Shown: positions 35,091 through 43,830 of the stretch, in pieces
Layout: each line of letters begins with the position of its first letter
Numbering within the stretch: the first letter of the stretch is position 1
Assembly (NCBI RefSeq): GCF_014773265.1
Contig: NZ_JACWMY010000006.1
Span: forward strand, 248,001 to 312,000
Direction of reading: 5' to 3'
Source of the DNA: Mucilaginibacter pankratovii
GTDB lineage: Bacteria; Bacteroidota; Bacteroidia; Sphingobacteriales; Sphingobacteriaceae
DNA length: 64,000 nt
The notes under the pieces: model-generated
Databases searched by the model: none
Told to the model about the DNA's origin: nothing
Seen by the model: only the letters and a program-made list of their open reading frames with translations
Position numbers and translations under genes: made by a program

Positions 35091-35861
35091 ATGAGTTTTA
35101 AAAATAAAGTAGCCATTGTAACGGGGGCGGGCCAGGGCATTGGGTTTGAAATTTGCAGCATGCTGGTAGAAAAAGGTGCTAAGGTTATCCTGAACGATAT
35201 TGATCCGGCGCTTGCCGTTAAAGCCGCAGCACTGATCGGTCAAAGCAAGGGCAATAATTGCCACCCAATGCCGGGCGATTGCAGCGATGTAGGCTTTATT
35301 AATGAAATGGTTAACACGGCGGTTACCATGTATGGCAGTTTGGATATTGTGATAGCAAACGCGGGGATAACGCTGTATGGCGATTTCCTCACCTATTCGG
35401 AAGAAGCCTTTTCAAAAGTAATGAACGTGAATTTGGCAGGTACTTTCTTCCTGACGCAGGCTGCTGCAAAACAAATGAAACTGCAGGGTACGGGAGGGTC
35501 AATTTTATTCATGTCATCTGCAGTGGGGCACCAGGCTCTTAAAAGTTTGGCCGCCTACGCCATGACCAAGGCCGCATTAGAAATGCTGGCTAAAAACCTG
35601 GTTATTGAGTTGTCGCAATACAAAATAAACGTAAACACAGTTGCGCCGGGTGCCACCGTAACAGAACGTACCATGCAGGAACCCGATTACGAACGCATCT
35701 GGGCAAGCATCACACCCATGGGTCGCCCCAACTCTGTTTCGGACATTGCTAACACGGTTTTGTTTTTAGTATCCGACGAAGCCAGGCAAATTACTGGCCA
35801 AAATCTGCTGGTAGATGGTGGATGGACGGCTGTAAGTATTCTCCCCGACGGACTAAAATAA
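35091..35861 (+). CDS. Short-chain dehydrogenase/reductase (SDR)
   Basis: A 256-residue classical SDR: 'VTGAGQGIGFE' (TGxxxGxG cofactor motif), 'IANAGITLYG' (NAG), 'SSAVGHQALKSLAAYAMTK' (catalytic Ser, and Tyr-x3-Lys), and 'ITGQNLLVDGGW' at the end. NAD(P)-dependent oxidoreductase; substrate not deducible. Neither neighbour is clearly linked: a terminator lies upstream and an iron-type promoter region downstream. Confidence 0.88.
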   Translation: MSFKNKVAIVTGAGQGIGFEICSMLVEKGAKVILNDIDPALAVKAAALIGQSKGNNCHPMPGDCSDVGFINEMVNTAVTMYGSLDIVIANAGITLYGDFLTYSEEAFSKVMNVNLAGTFFLTQAAAKQMKLQGTGGSILFMSSAVGHQALKSLAAYAMTKAALEMLAKNLVIELSQYKINVNTVAPGATVTERTMQEPDYERIWASITPMGRPNSVSDIANTVLFLVSDEARQITGQNLLVDGGWTAVSILPDGLK

Positions 35862-35931
35862 TCCCGGGCCCGTACCTTTATTTCCTGAAACCAATTGTTT
35901 AAAATTCCAGGCATTTCCCGCCTTGAAAGCT

Positions 35932-35950
35932 ATTTAAAATTATTCTAAAT
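35932..35950. promoter_or_regulatory. Palindromic operator upstream of the siderophore receptor (site 1)
   Basis: This 19-bp site, ATTTAAAAT-T-ATTCTAAAT, is an inverted repeat with one mismatch to ATTTAGAAT-n-ATTCTAAAT. It lies just upstream of the -33 element. Two related sites are at 35991 and 43838. It has the look of an iron-repressor (Fur- or DtxR-type) box; which regulator is unknown. Confidence 0.6.
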
Positions 35951-35954
35951 AAGA

Positions 35955-35985
35955 TTGTGAAATTTAAGTGAAGTTTTTATTTTTG
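35955..35985 (+). promoter_or_regulatory. Bacteroidota-type promoter of the siderophore receptor
   Basis: TTG at 35955-35957 and TATTTTTG at 35978-35985 are separated by 20 bp, matching the -33 TTG and -7 TAnnTTTG pattern of the Bacteroidota major sigma factor. The promoter is bracketed by two operator-like palindromes. Confidence 0.65.
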
Positions 35986-35990
35986 CGGCT

Positions 35991-36009
35991 GATTAGAATT
36001 AATCTAAAT
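35991..36009. promoter_or_regulatory. Palindromic operator at the receptor transcription start (site 2)
   Basis: GATTAGAAT-T-AATCTAAAT, imperfect 19-bp palindrome, lies directly after the -7 element and 9 bp before ATG 36019. A repressor bound here would block initiation. It shares TAGAAT-T-A-x-TCTAAAT with the site at 43838 (AAGAAT there). Confidence 0.6.
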
Positions 36010-36018
36010 AAAAACAGC

Positions 36019-38520
36019 ATGAAAAAACTTTATCCGATTCTACTGCTTATACTCTCGATCAACCTATATGCGCCGCTACTTCTCGCACAATCTAAAACCG
36101 GAAATGTTGCGGGTACAGTAAAAACCAGTGATGGCAAACCCGCTGCTTACGTAAGTGTAGGCCTTGCGGGTACTAATAAAGGCACCACAGCAGATGAAGA
36201 CGGTAAATACGAACTTAAAAATATTAAACCCGGCAGCTACACCCTCAAAGTTTCGTTTGTCGGCTTAAAAACACAGGAAAGCCCCGTAACCGTAACCGCG
36301 GGTAACACCAGCCGCTTGAATTTTAACTTAACCGAGAGTGCGTCTCAGCTTACCGAAGTTGTTATTACCGGCTCGCAAACACTCAACAAACCGGTGTCCT
36401 TAGGTAAAGCTAATATCCGCCCGCTTGATCTGCCGCAAAGTACCGGCGTTATCAGCAGCACGGTTATTGCCGATCAGCAAGCGGTTCGCCTGGGCGATGT
36501 GCTTAAGAACGTAAGCGGTGTTTCGCTTACACAAACACGTAACGGCGTAGCCGAAACTTTTTCGGCCCGTGGCTACAGTATTGGTGTGGCCGGTTCTGGT
36601 GGCAGCATCTTTAAAAACGGCATTATATCCAATACACAGGGTTTCCCTGATGCCAGTACCCTCGAGTCGATAGAAGTGCTTAAAGGCAGTTCTGCGTTGC
36701 TGTACGGTAACGTATCTGGCGGGGTGGTGATCAATATGGTTACCAAAAAACCAAGGTTCGACTGGGGCGGATCGGTTTCCATGCTGCTTGGTAGTTACAA
36801 CCAATACAAGCCAACTTTGGATATCTATGGCCCTATCACCAAAAACCTGGCCTTCCGTGTGGTGGGTACCCATGAAGATGCCAACAGCTACCGCGATGTA
36901 GTGAATACGCACCGTACTTATATCAACCCATCATTACTTTACAAAATAGGCCAAAAAACCGATGTGCTTTTTCAGTTTGATTACTTGAAATCAGATTTGG
37001 TGCCCGATGCCGGCGTTGGCATACCCAACAATCGTATCACCGTAACCGAAGTACCGAACGAGCCGCGTAACCGTTTTATTTACCCTAACTGGGCCTATAA
37101 CAACACAAAACAAACCGCCGGTTATTTAACGGTGAACCATAAATTCAACGATAACTGGAAACTGAACGCTATTGGCGCTATACAAAATACCCGTGTAAAC
37201 GGCTTTGGGGTGGGCGTACCTACTACCATTGCCGCAAACGGCGATTGGAACCGGGCACTTAGCGCGGTAAAATCCGGTGAAAAAGATTACTCTGCCCAAT
37301 TAAATTTAAACGGAAGCTTCAAAACGGGCCGTTTTCAGCACCAGTTGCTGTTCGGAACAGATTTTACCCGCATTGTAACCGAGGGTAACACCTTTAAATA
37401 TACCTCGGCTGCCGGTGTTATAGGTACCGCTTACGATAAGATCAATATCTACGATCCGGCGACGTTTAACGTGCGTAACGATATTCCTTCTATTACTGAT
37501 ACAGCGCGCACTATTACACCGCAGAACCGTGCCGGCATTTATATCCAGGATCTGATCAGCTTAACCAGTAAATTTAAAGTATTGGCCGGTGTACGCTGGT
37601 CGTACCAAAAGGCTATCCAGTCTACCATATTTAACTACGATAAGCAGTTAGAAAGAAGAGGCACTGCCGCGGATAAAACCGACAAGGCTTTCTCTCCTAA
37701 AGTGGCTTTAATTTACCAGCCGCAACAAACTACTTCGGTTTACGCCAGCTATACCAACAATTTCACCATCAATACAGGCACGGATATTTTTGGCAATAAC
37801 CTTAAACCATCATACATCAACCAATATGAGTTGGGTATGAAGAACGAGTTCCTGAACGGCCGTTTATCAGCCAATGTAAGCCTTTACCGCATTCAAAACA
37901 GTAACCTGGCCCAAACCGCATTGGTTGATCAGAATGGTAACCCGAACACCAACACCAACGTTAGGCAGCTAAACGGCGAAACCACCAGCGATGGCTTTGA
38001 GGTAGACGTTAACGGAGCATTGTCTAAAAACTTTTACTTTATTGCGGGTTATGGTTATAACTTTATGCGCTATACCAACACCACGGGTGCCCGGGGTTCA
38101 CAGGTTGAAGGCGAGCGCCTGATCAACAACCCTGCACATACTGCCAATGGTTCTATATTTTATACATTTGACAAGGGTAGCATAAAAGGCTTTAAATTAG
38201 GCGCTTCTGCTTTCTATACCGGTAAGAGAATGGGCGGCAACAACAATACGGTTGGTTACGATCCTGGTGAACTTAACAGTACTGTTACAAGAAACCCAAC
38301 AACGGGTGTGGATGTTAAATCATCATCATACAACGCTTTACTACCACTAAAAGGCTTTGCAACCGTCGATCTTTCTGCGGGTTACAGCTTTAAGCACGTA
38401 TCAGTACTGGCTAAAGTTTCCAATATCTTCGATACCATGAATTATATCGTACATGATCGTTACAGCCTTAACCCTATCCCGCCGCGCATGTTCGCAGCAA
38501 CGTTAGGATACAAATTCTAA
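36019..38520 (+). CDS. TonB-dependent siderophore-type receptor
   Basis: An 833-residue outer-membrane receptor: signal peptide, CarboxypepD_reg-like domain at about 30-115 ('AGTVKTSDGKPAAYVSV', 'PGSYTLKVSFVG'), plug with 'GVISSTVIADQQAVRL' and 'SIEVLKGSSALLYGN', barrel ending 'MFAATLGYKF'. The plug blocks match siderophore receptors (FhuA/FepA-like, TIGR01783 as I know it). I start it at ATG 36019; a longer frame from 35968 would begin inside the promoter. Two operator-like palindromes flank its promoter. Probably imports a ferric siderophore. Confidence 0.88.
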   Translation: MKKLYPILLLILSINLYAPLLLAQSKTGNVAGTVKTSDGKPAAYVSVGLAGTNKGTTADEDGKYELKNIKPGSYTLKVSFVGLKTQESPVTVTAGNTSRLNFNLTESASQLTEVVITGSQTLNKPVSLGKANIRPLDLPQSTGVISSTVIADQQAVRLGDVLKNVSGVSLTQTRNGVAETFSARGYSIGVAGSGGSIFKNGIISNTQGFPDASTLESIEVLKGSSALLYGNVSGGVVINMVTKKPRFDWGGSVSMLLGSYNQYKPTLDIYGPITKNLAFRVVGTHEDANSYRDVVNTHRTYINPSLLYKIGQKTDVLFQFDYLKSDLVPDAGVGIPNNRITVTEVPNEPRNRFIYPNWAYNNTKQTAGYLTVNHKFNDNWKLNAIGAIQNTRVNGFGVGVPTTIAANGDWNRALSAVKSGEKDYSAQLNLNGSFKTGRFQHQLLFGTDFTRIVTEGNTFKYTSAAGVIGTAYDKINIYDPATFNVRNDIPSITDTARTITPQNRAGIYIQDLISLTSKFKVLAGVRWSYQKAIQSTIFNYDKQLERRGTAADKTDKAFSPKVALIYQPQQTTSVYASYTNNFTINTGTDIFGNNLKPSYINQYELGMKNEFLNGRLSANVSLYRIQNSNLAQTALVDQNGNPNTNTNVRQLNGETTSDGFEVDVNGALSKNFYFIAGYGYNFMRYTNTTGARGSQVEGERLINNPAHTANGSIFYTFDKGSIKGFKLGASAFYTGKRMGGNNNTVGYDPGELNSTVTRNPTTGVDVKSSSYNALLPLKGFATVDLSAGYSFKHVSVLAKVSNIFDTMNYIVHDRYSLNPIPPRMFAATLGYKF

Positions 38521-38546
38521 AAACACAACTAACCTATATTTAATTA

Positions 38547-38575
38547 AACCGGGTACTTTATTGCCCGGTTTTTTT
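38547..38575 (+). terminator. Intrinsic terminator between the receptor and apbE genes
   Basis: AACCGGGTA pairs with TGCCCGGTT, followed by TTTTTG. It ends about 16 nt before ATG 38592 of the ApbE gene, leaving no room for a separate promoter. Confidence 0.78.
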
Positions 38576-38591
38576 GCGAATTTTAAATTTT

Positions 38592-39584
38592 ATGAAGAGA
38601 GTCCTCCTCGTTGTTTTTATGTTATCGGCATTTACTGCCAATGCACAGGTATTGCGTAACCGGGTAACCAAGTTGATGGGCAGCCGCTGGCAAATAAGCA
38701 TCTTAGCTAAAGATTCCATTACCGCTGAGCAGAACATCGACACCGTAATAGCCGAGGTTAGTCGCATCGAATACCTGATATCCGACTGGAAACCCCAAAC
38801 ACAGGTATCGCAGGTGAATGCCAACGCAGGCATCCGCCCGGTTAAAGTAGATAAAGAGGTGTTTGAGCTAACCAAACGGGCGCTTCAGTTATCGCGCATC
38901 ACCGGTGGCGCCTTTGATATCAGCTTTGCGGCGATGGATAGGATATGGAAGTTTGATGGCTCCATGACGGCTATGCCCACACCTGAGGCTATTGAAAGAT
39001 CGGTAGAGAAGGTAGGCTATAAAAACATTATACTGGATAGCGTAAACTCCACTATATATTTAAGGTTGAAAGGAATGAAGATAGGCTTTGGTGCCCTTGG
39101 AGAAGGTTATGCTGCCGACAAGTGCCGTGAAATGATGCTTTCGAGCGGGATTAAGGCCGGAATTGTAAATGGATCGGGTGATATGAGCACCTGGGGCAAA
39201 CAACCCAATGGCCGCGACTGGACAATAGGCGTAACCAACCCCTTTAAAGAAGATACCATTATCGCCGTGGTGCCGTTGAGGCAGGGATCAGTAGTAACAT
39301 CCGGCAGTTATGAAAAATTTGTGGTGTTTAACGGCAAGCGTTACGCGCACATTATTAACCCCGCCACCGGTTACCCGGCCACCGGGTTGTGCAGTGTGAC
39401 GATATTTGGCCCCAGCGCCGAAAAGGCCAACGGTTTCAGCACATCTATGATGGTTCTGGGCAGGGAAGCGGCCTTAAAATTCATTAAAAAATTCCCGGCA
39501 TACCGGTATATTATTATTACAGATACCGGCCGGATCTTTTCATCGCCCGGGCTTCATCTTAAAAAGCTCCGGCTGAACAAGTAA
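38592..39584 (+). CDS. apbE: FAD:protein FMN transferase
   Basis: A 330-residue ApbE-family enzyme, which attaches FMN from FAD to a Ser/Thr of an extracytoplasmic protein. The signal peptide ('FMLSAFTANAQ') ends near residue 20, so it works in the periplasm. Diagnostic blocks: 'GGAFDISFAAMDRIW' near 110, 'GFGALGEGYAADK' near 163, 'GIVNGSGDMSTWG', and the metal-binding 'HIINPATGYPATG' near 253. The start is ATG 38592; a TTG at 38574 lies inside the terminator. A likely target, the DUF2271 protein with a flavinylation motif, is encoded in the convergent operon, whose last gene is 5 bp away. Confidence 0.9.
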   Translation: MKRVLLVVFMLSAFTANAQVLRNRVTKLMGSRWQISILAKDSITAEQNIDTVIAEVSRIEYLISDWKPQTQVSQVNANAGIRPVKVDKEVFELTKRALQLSRITGGAFDISFAAMDRIWKFDGSMTAMPTPEAIERSVEKVGYKNIILDSVNSTIYLRLKGMKIGFGALGEGYAADKCREMMLSSGIKAGIVNGSGDMSTWGKQPNGRDWTIGVTNPFKEDTIIAVVPLRQGSVVTSGSYEKFVVFNGKRYAHIINPATGYPATGLCSVTIFGPSAEKANGFSTSMMVLGREAALKFIKKFPAYRYIIITDTGRIFSSPGLHLKKLRLNK

Positions 39585-39589
39585 CGCGT

Positions 39590-41785
39590 TTAGTAGCAGT
39601 CAGACAGTACCTGGTTGTGCGATTGGTAGTAGCTGATACTTTTGCCGGCTTTTTTGCTGCAGATGGTCTCCAATAGTTCCATTACATCTTTTTGCATAGC
39701 CAGCGAACCGCAGATCATCAGTACGCTGCCGGCTTCAAGCGCCGCGGAGATAAGCCCGGCGTCTCTTTCTATCAGATCGCTAACGTATTGTTTTTCCCCC
39801 TCGCGCGAAAACGCGGTATGGATGCTAGAGAGTTGCCCGGACGCGTGGTTTTCCAACAACAAACTTTCATACATCTCAAAAGAAGAACGTTGCCTAAACC
39901 CGCAATATAACCGGCAAGGTGTTTTATTGGTGTTTTGGCTTATCATACCCAAAAATGGTGCTATTCCCGTCCCGTTGGATATCAGGATGACTTCTTTAGC
40001 CTCTTGCGGAAAATAGAAGTGCTTATTCTCCACAATGCGCGCGCTAATTTTTTCGCCGACCTTCAAGCGGTGTAGAAAACCGGAACCCAGCCCATCAGGC
40101 TGCAGCCTTACGCTTAAATTCACCTGGCCTGCAATCAAACCGATAGAATAAAGCCGCTCGCGGTGATCATTCATTGGGTATATAGCCAGCAGATCGCCCG
40201 AATTTACACGCAGCCTGCGTTTCCCCTGCAGTTGTATGGTAAAGGTGCCGTCGGTACGGGTGGCAGATGTGGTGGCAGTTACGGTAAAAGTATCCAGATC
40301 CTTAGGTTGCGTATTTTGCAATTGGGGCAATACGTTTAGCGGGATGCCTGCTTGTTGCGACCACGCTTCGGCCCATAAGCTAAATTCCTGGGGCGACCTG
40401 TCGTTAACAGTATGAATATCGGTAAGCGGGCTTGCCCATTCCTGGTGGGAGAGCAGACTGTTCACCTCGTAAGCAAATTTGCAAAAATCGGGGTAGGCGT
40501 GCGAGCCAAACCCTAATACCGAATAATGAACCGGGTTTTGTTGTGGATGCTTTTTAACAAGCGCGGCAAATTTAGTAGCATTTGTAGGCGGATCACCGAG
40601 CCCGTAGGTTGCCGTTGCAACGATGAGATGTTTTGCCTCCGGGAAAACGGTATAATTATTCAACTCCGTTATGTGCGATTTTTCGCCGGCCTTAAGTAAC
40701 GACTGGTGGATGGCTTGGGCAAAACCAAATGTGTTACCGTTTTCGGAGCCAACTAGTATAATAATGTTGCTCTCGCCGGCTTTGTACTTATTTTTGGTTC
40801 GGTTTGCCCTGCGTTTTAAAGTGATGGCAAAGCCCGAATAGATGAAGAACAGGATATTTGCCGAAGCTACAGCTAACACAACTGCCCAAATCCCGCTGGC
40901 CCGGCCGGTATGCAGGTCGAGGCTCAGGTTGGTAAGCATTACCGAAACGGGGTATTTTACTTCTGCCAATATTTCGCCGGTAACCTGGTTAACCGCTACC
41001 TCGCGGGCTTTAAGTTTCAGGGTGTAGTAATCTTCTACATCCTCAGAGAACGGGAACTCAACCGACTCAACATCAGAGAGCTTTGTTTCCTTAAAGATGG
41101 CAAAGTCGGCCGCTTTTTTTTCTGGTTTGGATCTGATCGCGTCAAAATCAATTTTCGGCGATTGTTTGGGCGTTTCTATCAGCCCGAACCGGGCTAAAGA
41201 AAGGTAGGTGCCGCTAAGCGCGACGATAAATATTGGTATCAGCGATAGCCGGCCTAATACTACATGATAGTATTGCGCAAAATTATCCCGCGCGATCCGT
41301 GTGAAAAAACGTTTAAGTCCGCGTTGCCGCTGTATGATGAGTATGGTGCCCGATACGGTGATCAGCATCAGTAAAAATGCCGTAAGCCCGATAAAGAAAC
41401 GCCCTGCTTCGTGCAGGAAAAGGGATCGGTGTAACGCGGTTACCCATTGGAAGAATTCACTTTGTTTGCCGGGGGTACCGATGATCTTGCCGGTTTGCGG
41501 ATCAACGTAAGCCAGCAGCTTTTTCCCTTCGGCATCTGTGCCTTTAACCTGCACAAAATGATTGGCATCTACCGAAAGTTCGGTAATACCCGGGTAAGTT
41601 TGCCGCAGAACGGGTAATGTATAGGCGAGGCTTACTTTATTAAAACTATCGGCACGGTAAGGTTTTATTTTTTCGGCAACCGGCTGAAAAGCGAGGATGA
41701 TACCGGTAACGGAGGCAAGCGTAAGTAAAAGAAAAGAAGATACAGCCAGGGCTAAGTGGCTGTATCTCCATACCGAAATGGTCAT
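39590..41785 (-). CDS. PepSY membrane protein fused to flavodoxin and FNR-type reductase
   Basis: A 731-residue fusion. The N-terminal ~330 residues are a PepSY-TM region with about four membrane helices ('ALAVSSFLLLTLASVTG', 'FLLMLITVSGTILII', 'LIPIFIVALSGTYL', 'LAVASANILFFIYSG'). A flavodoxin domain follows from about 340 ('GSENGNTFGFA', 'ATYGLGDPPTNA'), then a CysJ/FNR-type FAD and NAD(P)H module ('RLYSIG' near 545, 'GTGIAPFLGMI' near 608, C-terminal 'MICGSLAMQKDV'). It should pass electrons from cytoplasmic NAD(P)H through the membrane to the periplasm. Last gene of the ankyrin-DUF2271-PepSY operon; the 14-bp gap to the DUF2271 gene fits co-transcription. Confidence 0.85.
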   Translation of the reverse strand: MTISVWRYSHLALAVSSFLLLTLASVTGIILAFQPVAEKIKPYRADSFNKVSLAYTLPVLRQTYPGITELSVDANHFVQVKGTDAEGKKLLAYVDPQTGKIIGTPGKQSEFFQWVTALHRSLFLHEAGRFFIGLTAFLLMLITVSGTILIIQRQRGLKRFFTRIARDNFAQYYHVVLGRLSLIPIFIVALSGTYLSLARFGLIETPKQSPKIDFDAIRSKPEKKAADFAIFKETKLSDVESVEFPFSEDVEDYYTLKLKAREVAVNQVTGEILAEVKYPVSVMLTNLSLDLHTGRASGIWAVVLAVASANILFFIYSGFAITLKRRANRTKNKYKAGESNIIILVGSENGNTFGFAQAIHQSLLKAGEKSHITELNNYTVFPEAKHLIVATATYGLGDPPTNATKFAALVKKHPQQNPVHYSVLGFGSHAYPDFCKFAYEVNSLLSHQEWASPLTDIHTVNDRSPQEFSLWAEAWSQQAGIPLNVLPQLQNTQPKDLDTFTVTATTSATRTDGTFTIQLQGKRRLRVNSGDLLAIYPMNDHRERLYSIGLIAGQVNLSVRLQPDGLGSGFLHRLKVGEKISARIVENKHFYFPQEAKEVILISNGTGIAPFLGMISQNTNKTPCRLYCGFRQRSSFEMYESLLLENHASGQLSSIHTAFSREGEKQYVSDLIERDAGLISAALEAGSVLMICGSLAMQKDVMELLETICSKKAGKSISYYQSHNQVLSDCY

Positions 41786-41799
41786 AATTAGAAATAACG

Positions 41800-42285
41800 T
41801 TAATTAGCGCTGAACCTTACATAGCGGATATACCCGGTACCCTCGCTCTTGGCCGAAAGGGTTTCTGTAGTTAATGGTATCTCCAGGTCCTTTACATTAT
41901 AGGCTTTGTCTTCCACAGCGCTCTCAAAACGTAGTTTATAGCCCGTGTTTATCTTTGAATTTTCTATCTCGATAACGTTAACGCTGCGGTCGCCGCCGGT
42001 TACCGAAGCGCCGGTAATGGCACTAACACCAGCCTGATTTTTCAGGTAGAACTTGTTCCATTCTTTCAGCGTTTTATACCATTTTTTATCAGAGCCCAGT
42101 ACGTAAAGCGTTTTTTCGTAAGCGCCTTTGCTATCCACCAGCGAAATGGAGATGTACGCGCCTTCTCCCATGTAATTGGTCATCTGGATCATACATTTAT
42201 ATTTGGTGGTTTGCGCAAATGAGGCGGATGCACCGGCAAAGGTAAGCGCCAGTACAAAAAAGACTATTGAAGATATTTTAGACAT
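41800..42285 (-). CDS. DUF2271 protein with an ApbE flavinylation motif
   Basis: A 161-residue periplasmic protein: signal peptide to about residue 25 ('FAGASASFAQ'), then the DUF2271 fold. Residues 91-96 read T-G-A-S-V-T, matching the [S/T]-G-A-[S/T]-x-[S/T] site where ApbE attaches FMN; T96 would be the acceptor. DUF2271 proteins are known from flavinylation gene clusters (family knowledge). It sits between an ankyrin gene (4-bp gap) and the PepSY reductase (14-bp gap), with apbE on the opposite strand. It would be the periplasmic electron carrier fed by the PepSY reductase. The flavin itself is inferred, not shown. Confidence 0.82.
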   Translation of the reverse strand: MSKISSIVFFVLALTFAGASASFAQTTKYKCMIQMTNYMGEGAYISISLVDSKGAYEKTLYVLGSDKKWYKTLKEWNKFYLKNQAGVSAITGASVTGGDRSVNVIEIENSKINTGYKLRFESAVEDKAYNVKDLEIPLTTETLSAKSEGTGYIRYVRFSAN

Positions 42286-42289
42286 ATAT

Positions 42290-43801
42290 TTATTTCAGGA
42301 AGTTAACAGATACGTTGTTTTTTGATAGCGATTCGTTCTCGGTCGCCAGGTCGAAAGCGGTTTCTTTAAAATTTGTTACCGCATCCTTTTTGGCACCTAT
42401 GGATAAAAGATATTTTAGCACCGCATCATCTTTGGCTACTAAAGCAGCCTTGTGTAATACCGTCATACCTTCTTTGTTTTTAGCGTTCACATCGATGCCC
42501 AAAGGCTCTAAACGTTTCAGGAGCGAAATATCATTTTTGGCCAGCGCCAGGTGGTAAAGTGTATTGCCGTTTTTTTGCGCGGCTGTAATATCCAGGCCTT
42601 TGTCTTTAAGGATCTGAAGCTTGGTATCAAAATCTTCCGGCCTCGGGCCATTCCCACCCGGCCCTGTTTGAGGGCGGTATGATTCAACTGCGTAATAAGC
42701 CAGGTTGTTACCCGCTTTATCCAATACGTTTACGTTGGCTCCTTTGGCGATAAGCAAACGCACCACATCGGGCGAGTTGCCACGAACAGCCATTGCTAAG
42801 GCGGTTAACCCTTTTAAATTTGGTTGATTAATGTTTTTAACCTTCGGCAACAGCGTTAAAATTACGGCAGTATCGCGGTTGGAAGCGGCTGCGTTCATCA
42901 ATACGGTATTGCCATCTTCGTCGGCCTGGTTTACATCGACCCCCTTCGAAAGAAAGTACTGTATAACTTCTCCCTGGTTGGGTGTCCGCACAATATAATG
43001 TAAAGCGTTTTTGCCGCTTTTATCAGTTACGGTTGGCTTAATGTCCAGGCTTTCCAGGTATTGATAAACAGGCAACCCAATGGCTGGCCCGCCACGGCGG
43101 CCACCGCCACCCTGTGCAGTCATGAGCATGGCATTAGCGGTAGGTTTTACCCCTTTTTGAACAAGCAATTTTAATGTTTCAATGTTCCCGGCCTTGGCTG
43201 CATAGCTAAACGCATTGTTACCGGCAGCATCGGTGCTATTCAGATCCAGCCCCTTAGATACAAAATAGTTGGTTAGGGCAAAATCTTTATCGCCGGCAAT
43301 TGCCAAAAGCAAAGCATTTGCGCCTTCCTGGGTAACTTCTTTTTTAAGATCGGTGCCGCGTGCAATAAACAGATCGTAAACCTTTGTATTTTGCTGTGCG
43401 CTGCCTGCCGCAAAAAGTACCGGCGTATATCCATGACTATCTTCGATGCCAATTTTCGACCCTTTATTAAGCAGGTATTCTACTACTTCGGCATTGCCGC
43501 GATAGGCGGCCCAATGCAGATATATGCGGCCATCGTGTGTTAACTTAGCTACATCGTTGCCGGGCTGGGCTAACAAAAATTCAATAGCAGCGTTTGGTGC
43601 TCCCGAATTGATGGCCAGCACCACCGGGTCGAAACTATTTGCGTTAAACTGTGAGGGACTTGCGCCCTTATCAATTTCGGCTTTTATCGCATTTACGTCA
43701 GGCGAGGTCTTCCAAAATGCCTGGTCCAGTAATTTATTCTGCTGTGCCTGCGCAGAGATGATAAATAGACATAGAAAAACGGATGTAACGAGTTTTTTCA
43801 T
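42290..43801 (-). CDS. Secreted ankyrin-repeat protein
   Basis: A 503-residue protein with a signal peptide ('VFLCLFIISAQAQ', about 20 residues) followed by roughly eleven to thirteen ankyrin repeats, clear copies being 'DGRIYLHWAAYRGNAEVVEYL', 'GLTALAMAVRGNSPDVVRLL' and 'GMTVLHKAALVAKDDAVLKYL' (each cited only in part). A Gly/Arg-rich insertion ('QGGGGRRGG') interrupts the array near residue 255. It is first in the operon with DUF2271 and the PepSY reductase, so it may scaffold redox partners in the periplasm. I chose ATG 43801; the longer frame from 43882 would include the operator and promoter. Confidence 0.82.
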   Translation of the reverse strand: MKKLVTSVFLCLFIISAQAQQNKLLDQAFWKTSPDVNAIKAEIDKGASPSQFNANSFDPVVLAINSGAPNAAIEFLLAQPGNDVAKLTHDGRIYLHWAAYRGNAEVVEYLLNKGSKIGIEDSHGYTPVLFAAGSAQQNTKVYDLFIARGTDLKKEVTQEGANALLLAIAGDKDFALTNYFVSKGLDLNSTDAAGNNAFSYAAKAGNIETLKLLVQKGVKPTANAMLMTAQGGGGRRGGPAIGLPVYQYLESLDIKPTVTDKSGKNALHYIVRTPNQGEVIQYFLSKGVDVNQADEDGNTVLMNAAASNRDTAVILTLLPKVKNINQPNLKGLTALAMAVRGNSPDVVRLLIAKGANVNVLDKAGNNLAYYAVESYRPQTGPGGNGPRPEDFDTKLQILKDKGLDITAAQKNGNTLYHLALAKNDISLLKRLEPLGIDVNAKNKEGMTVLHKAALVAKDDAVLKYLLSIGAKKDAVTNFKETAFDLATENESLSKNNVSVNFLK

Positions 43802-43830
43802 ACAATTTGCAGCTCTTATAAAGCGGAACG

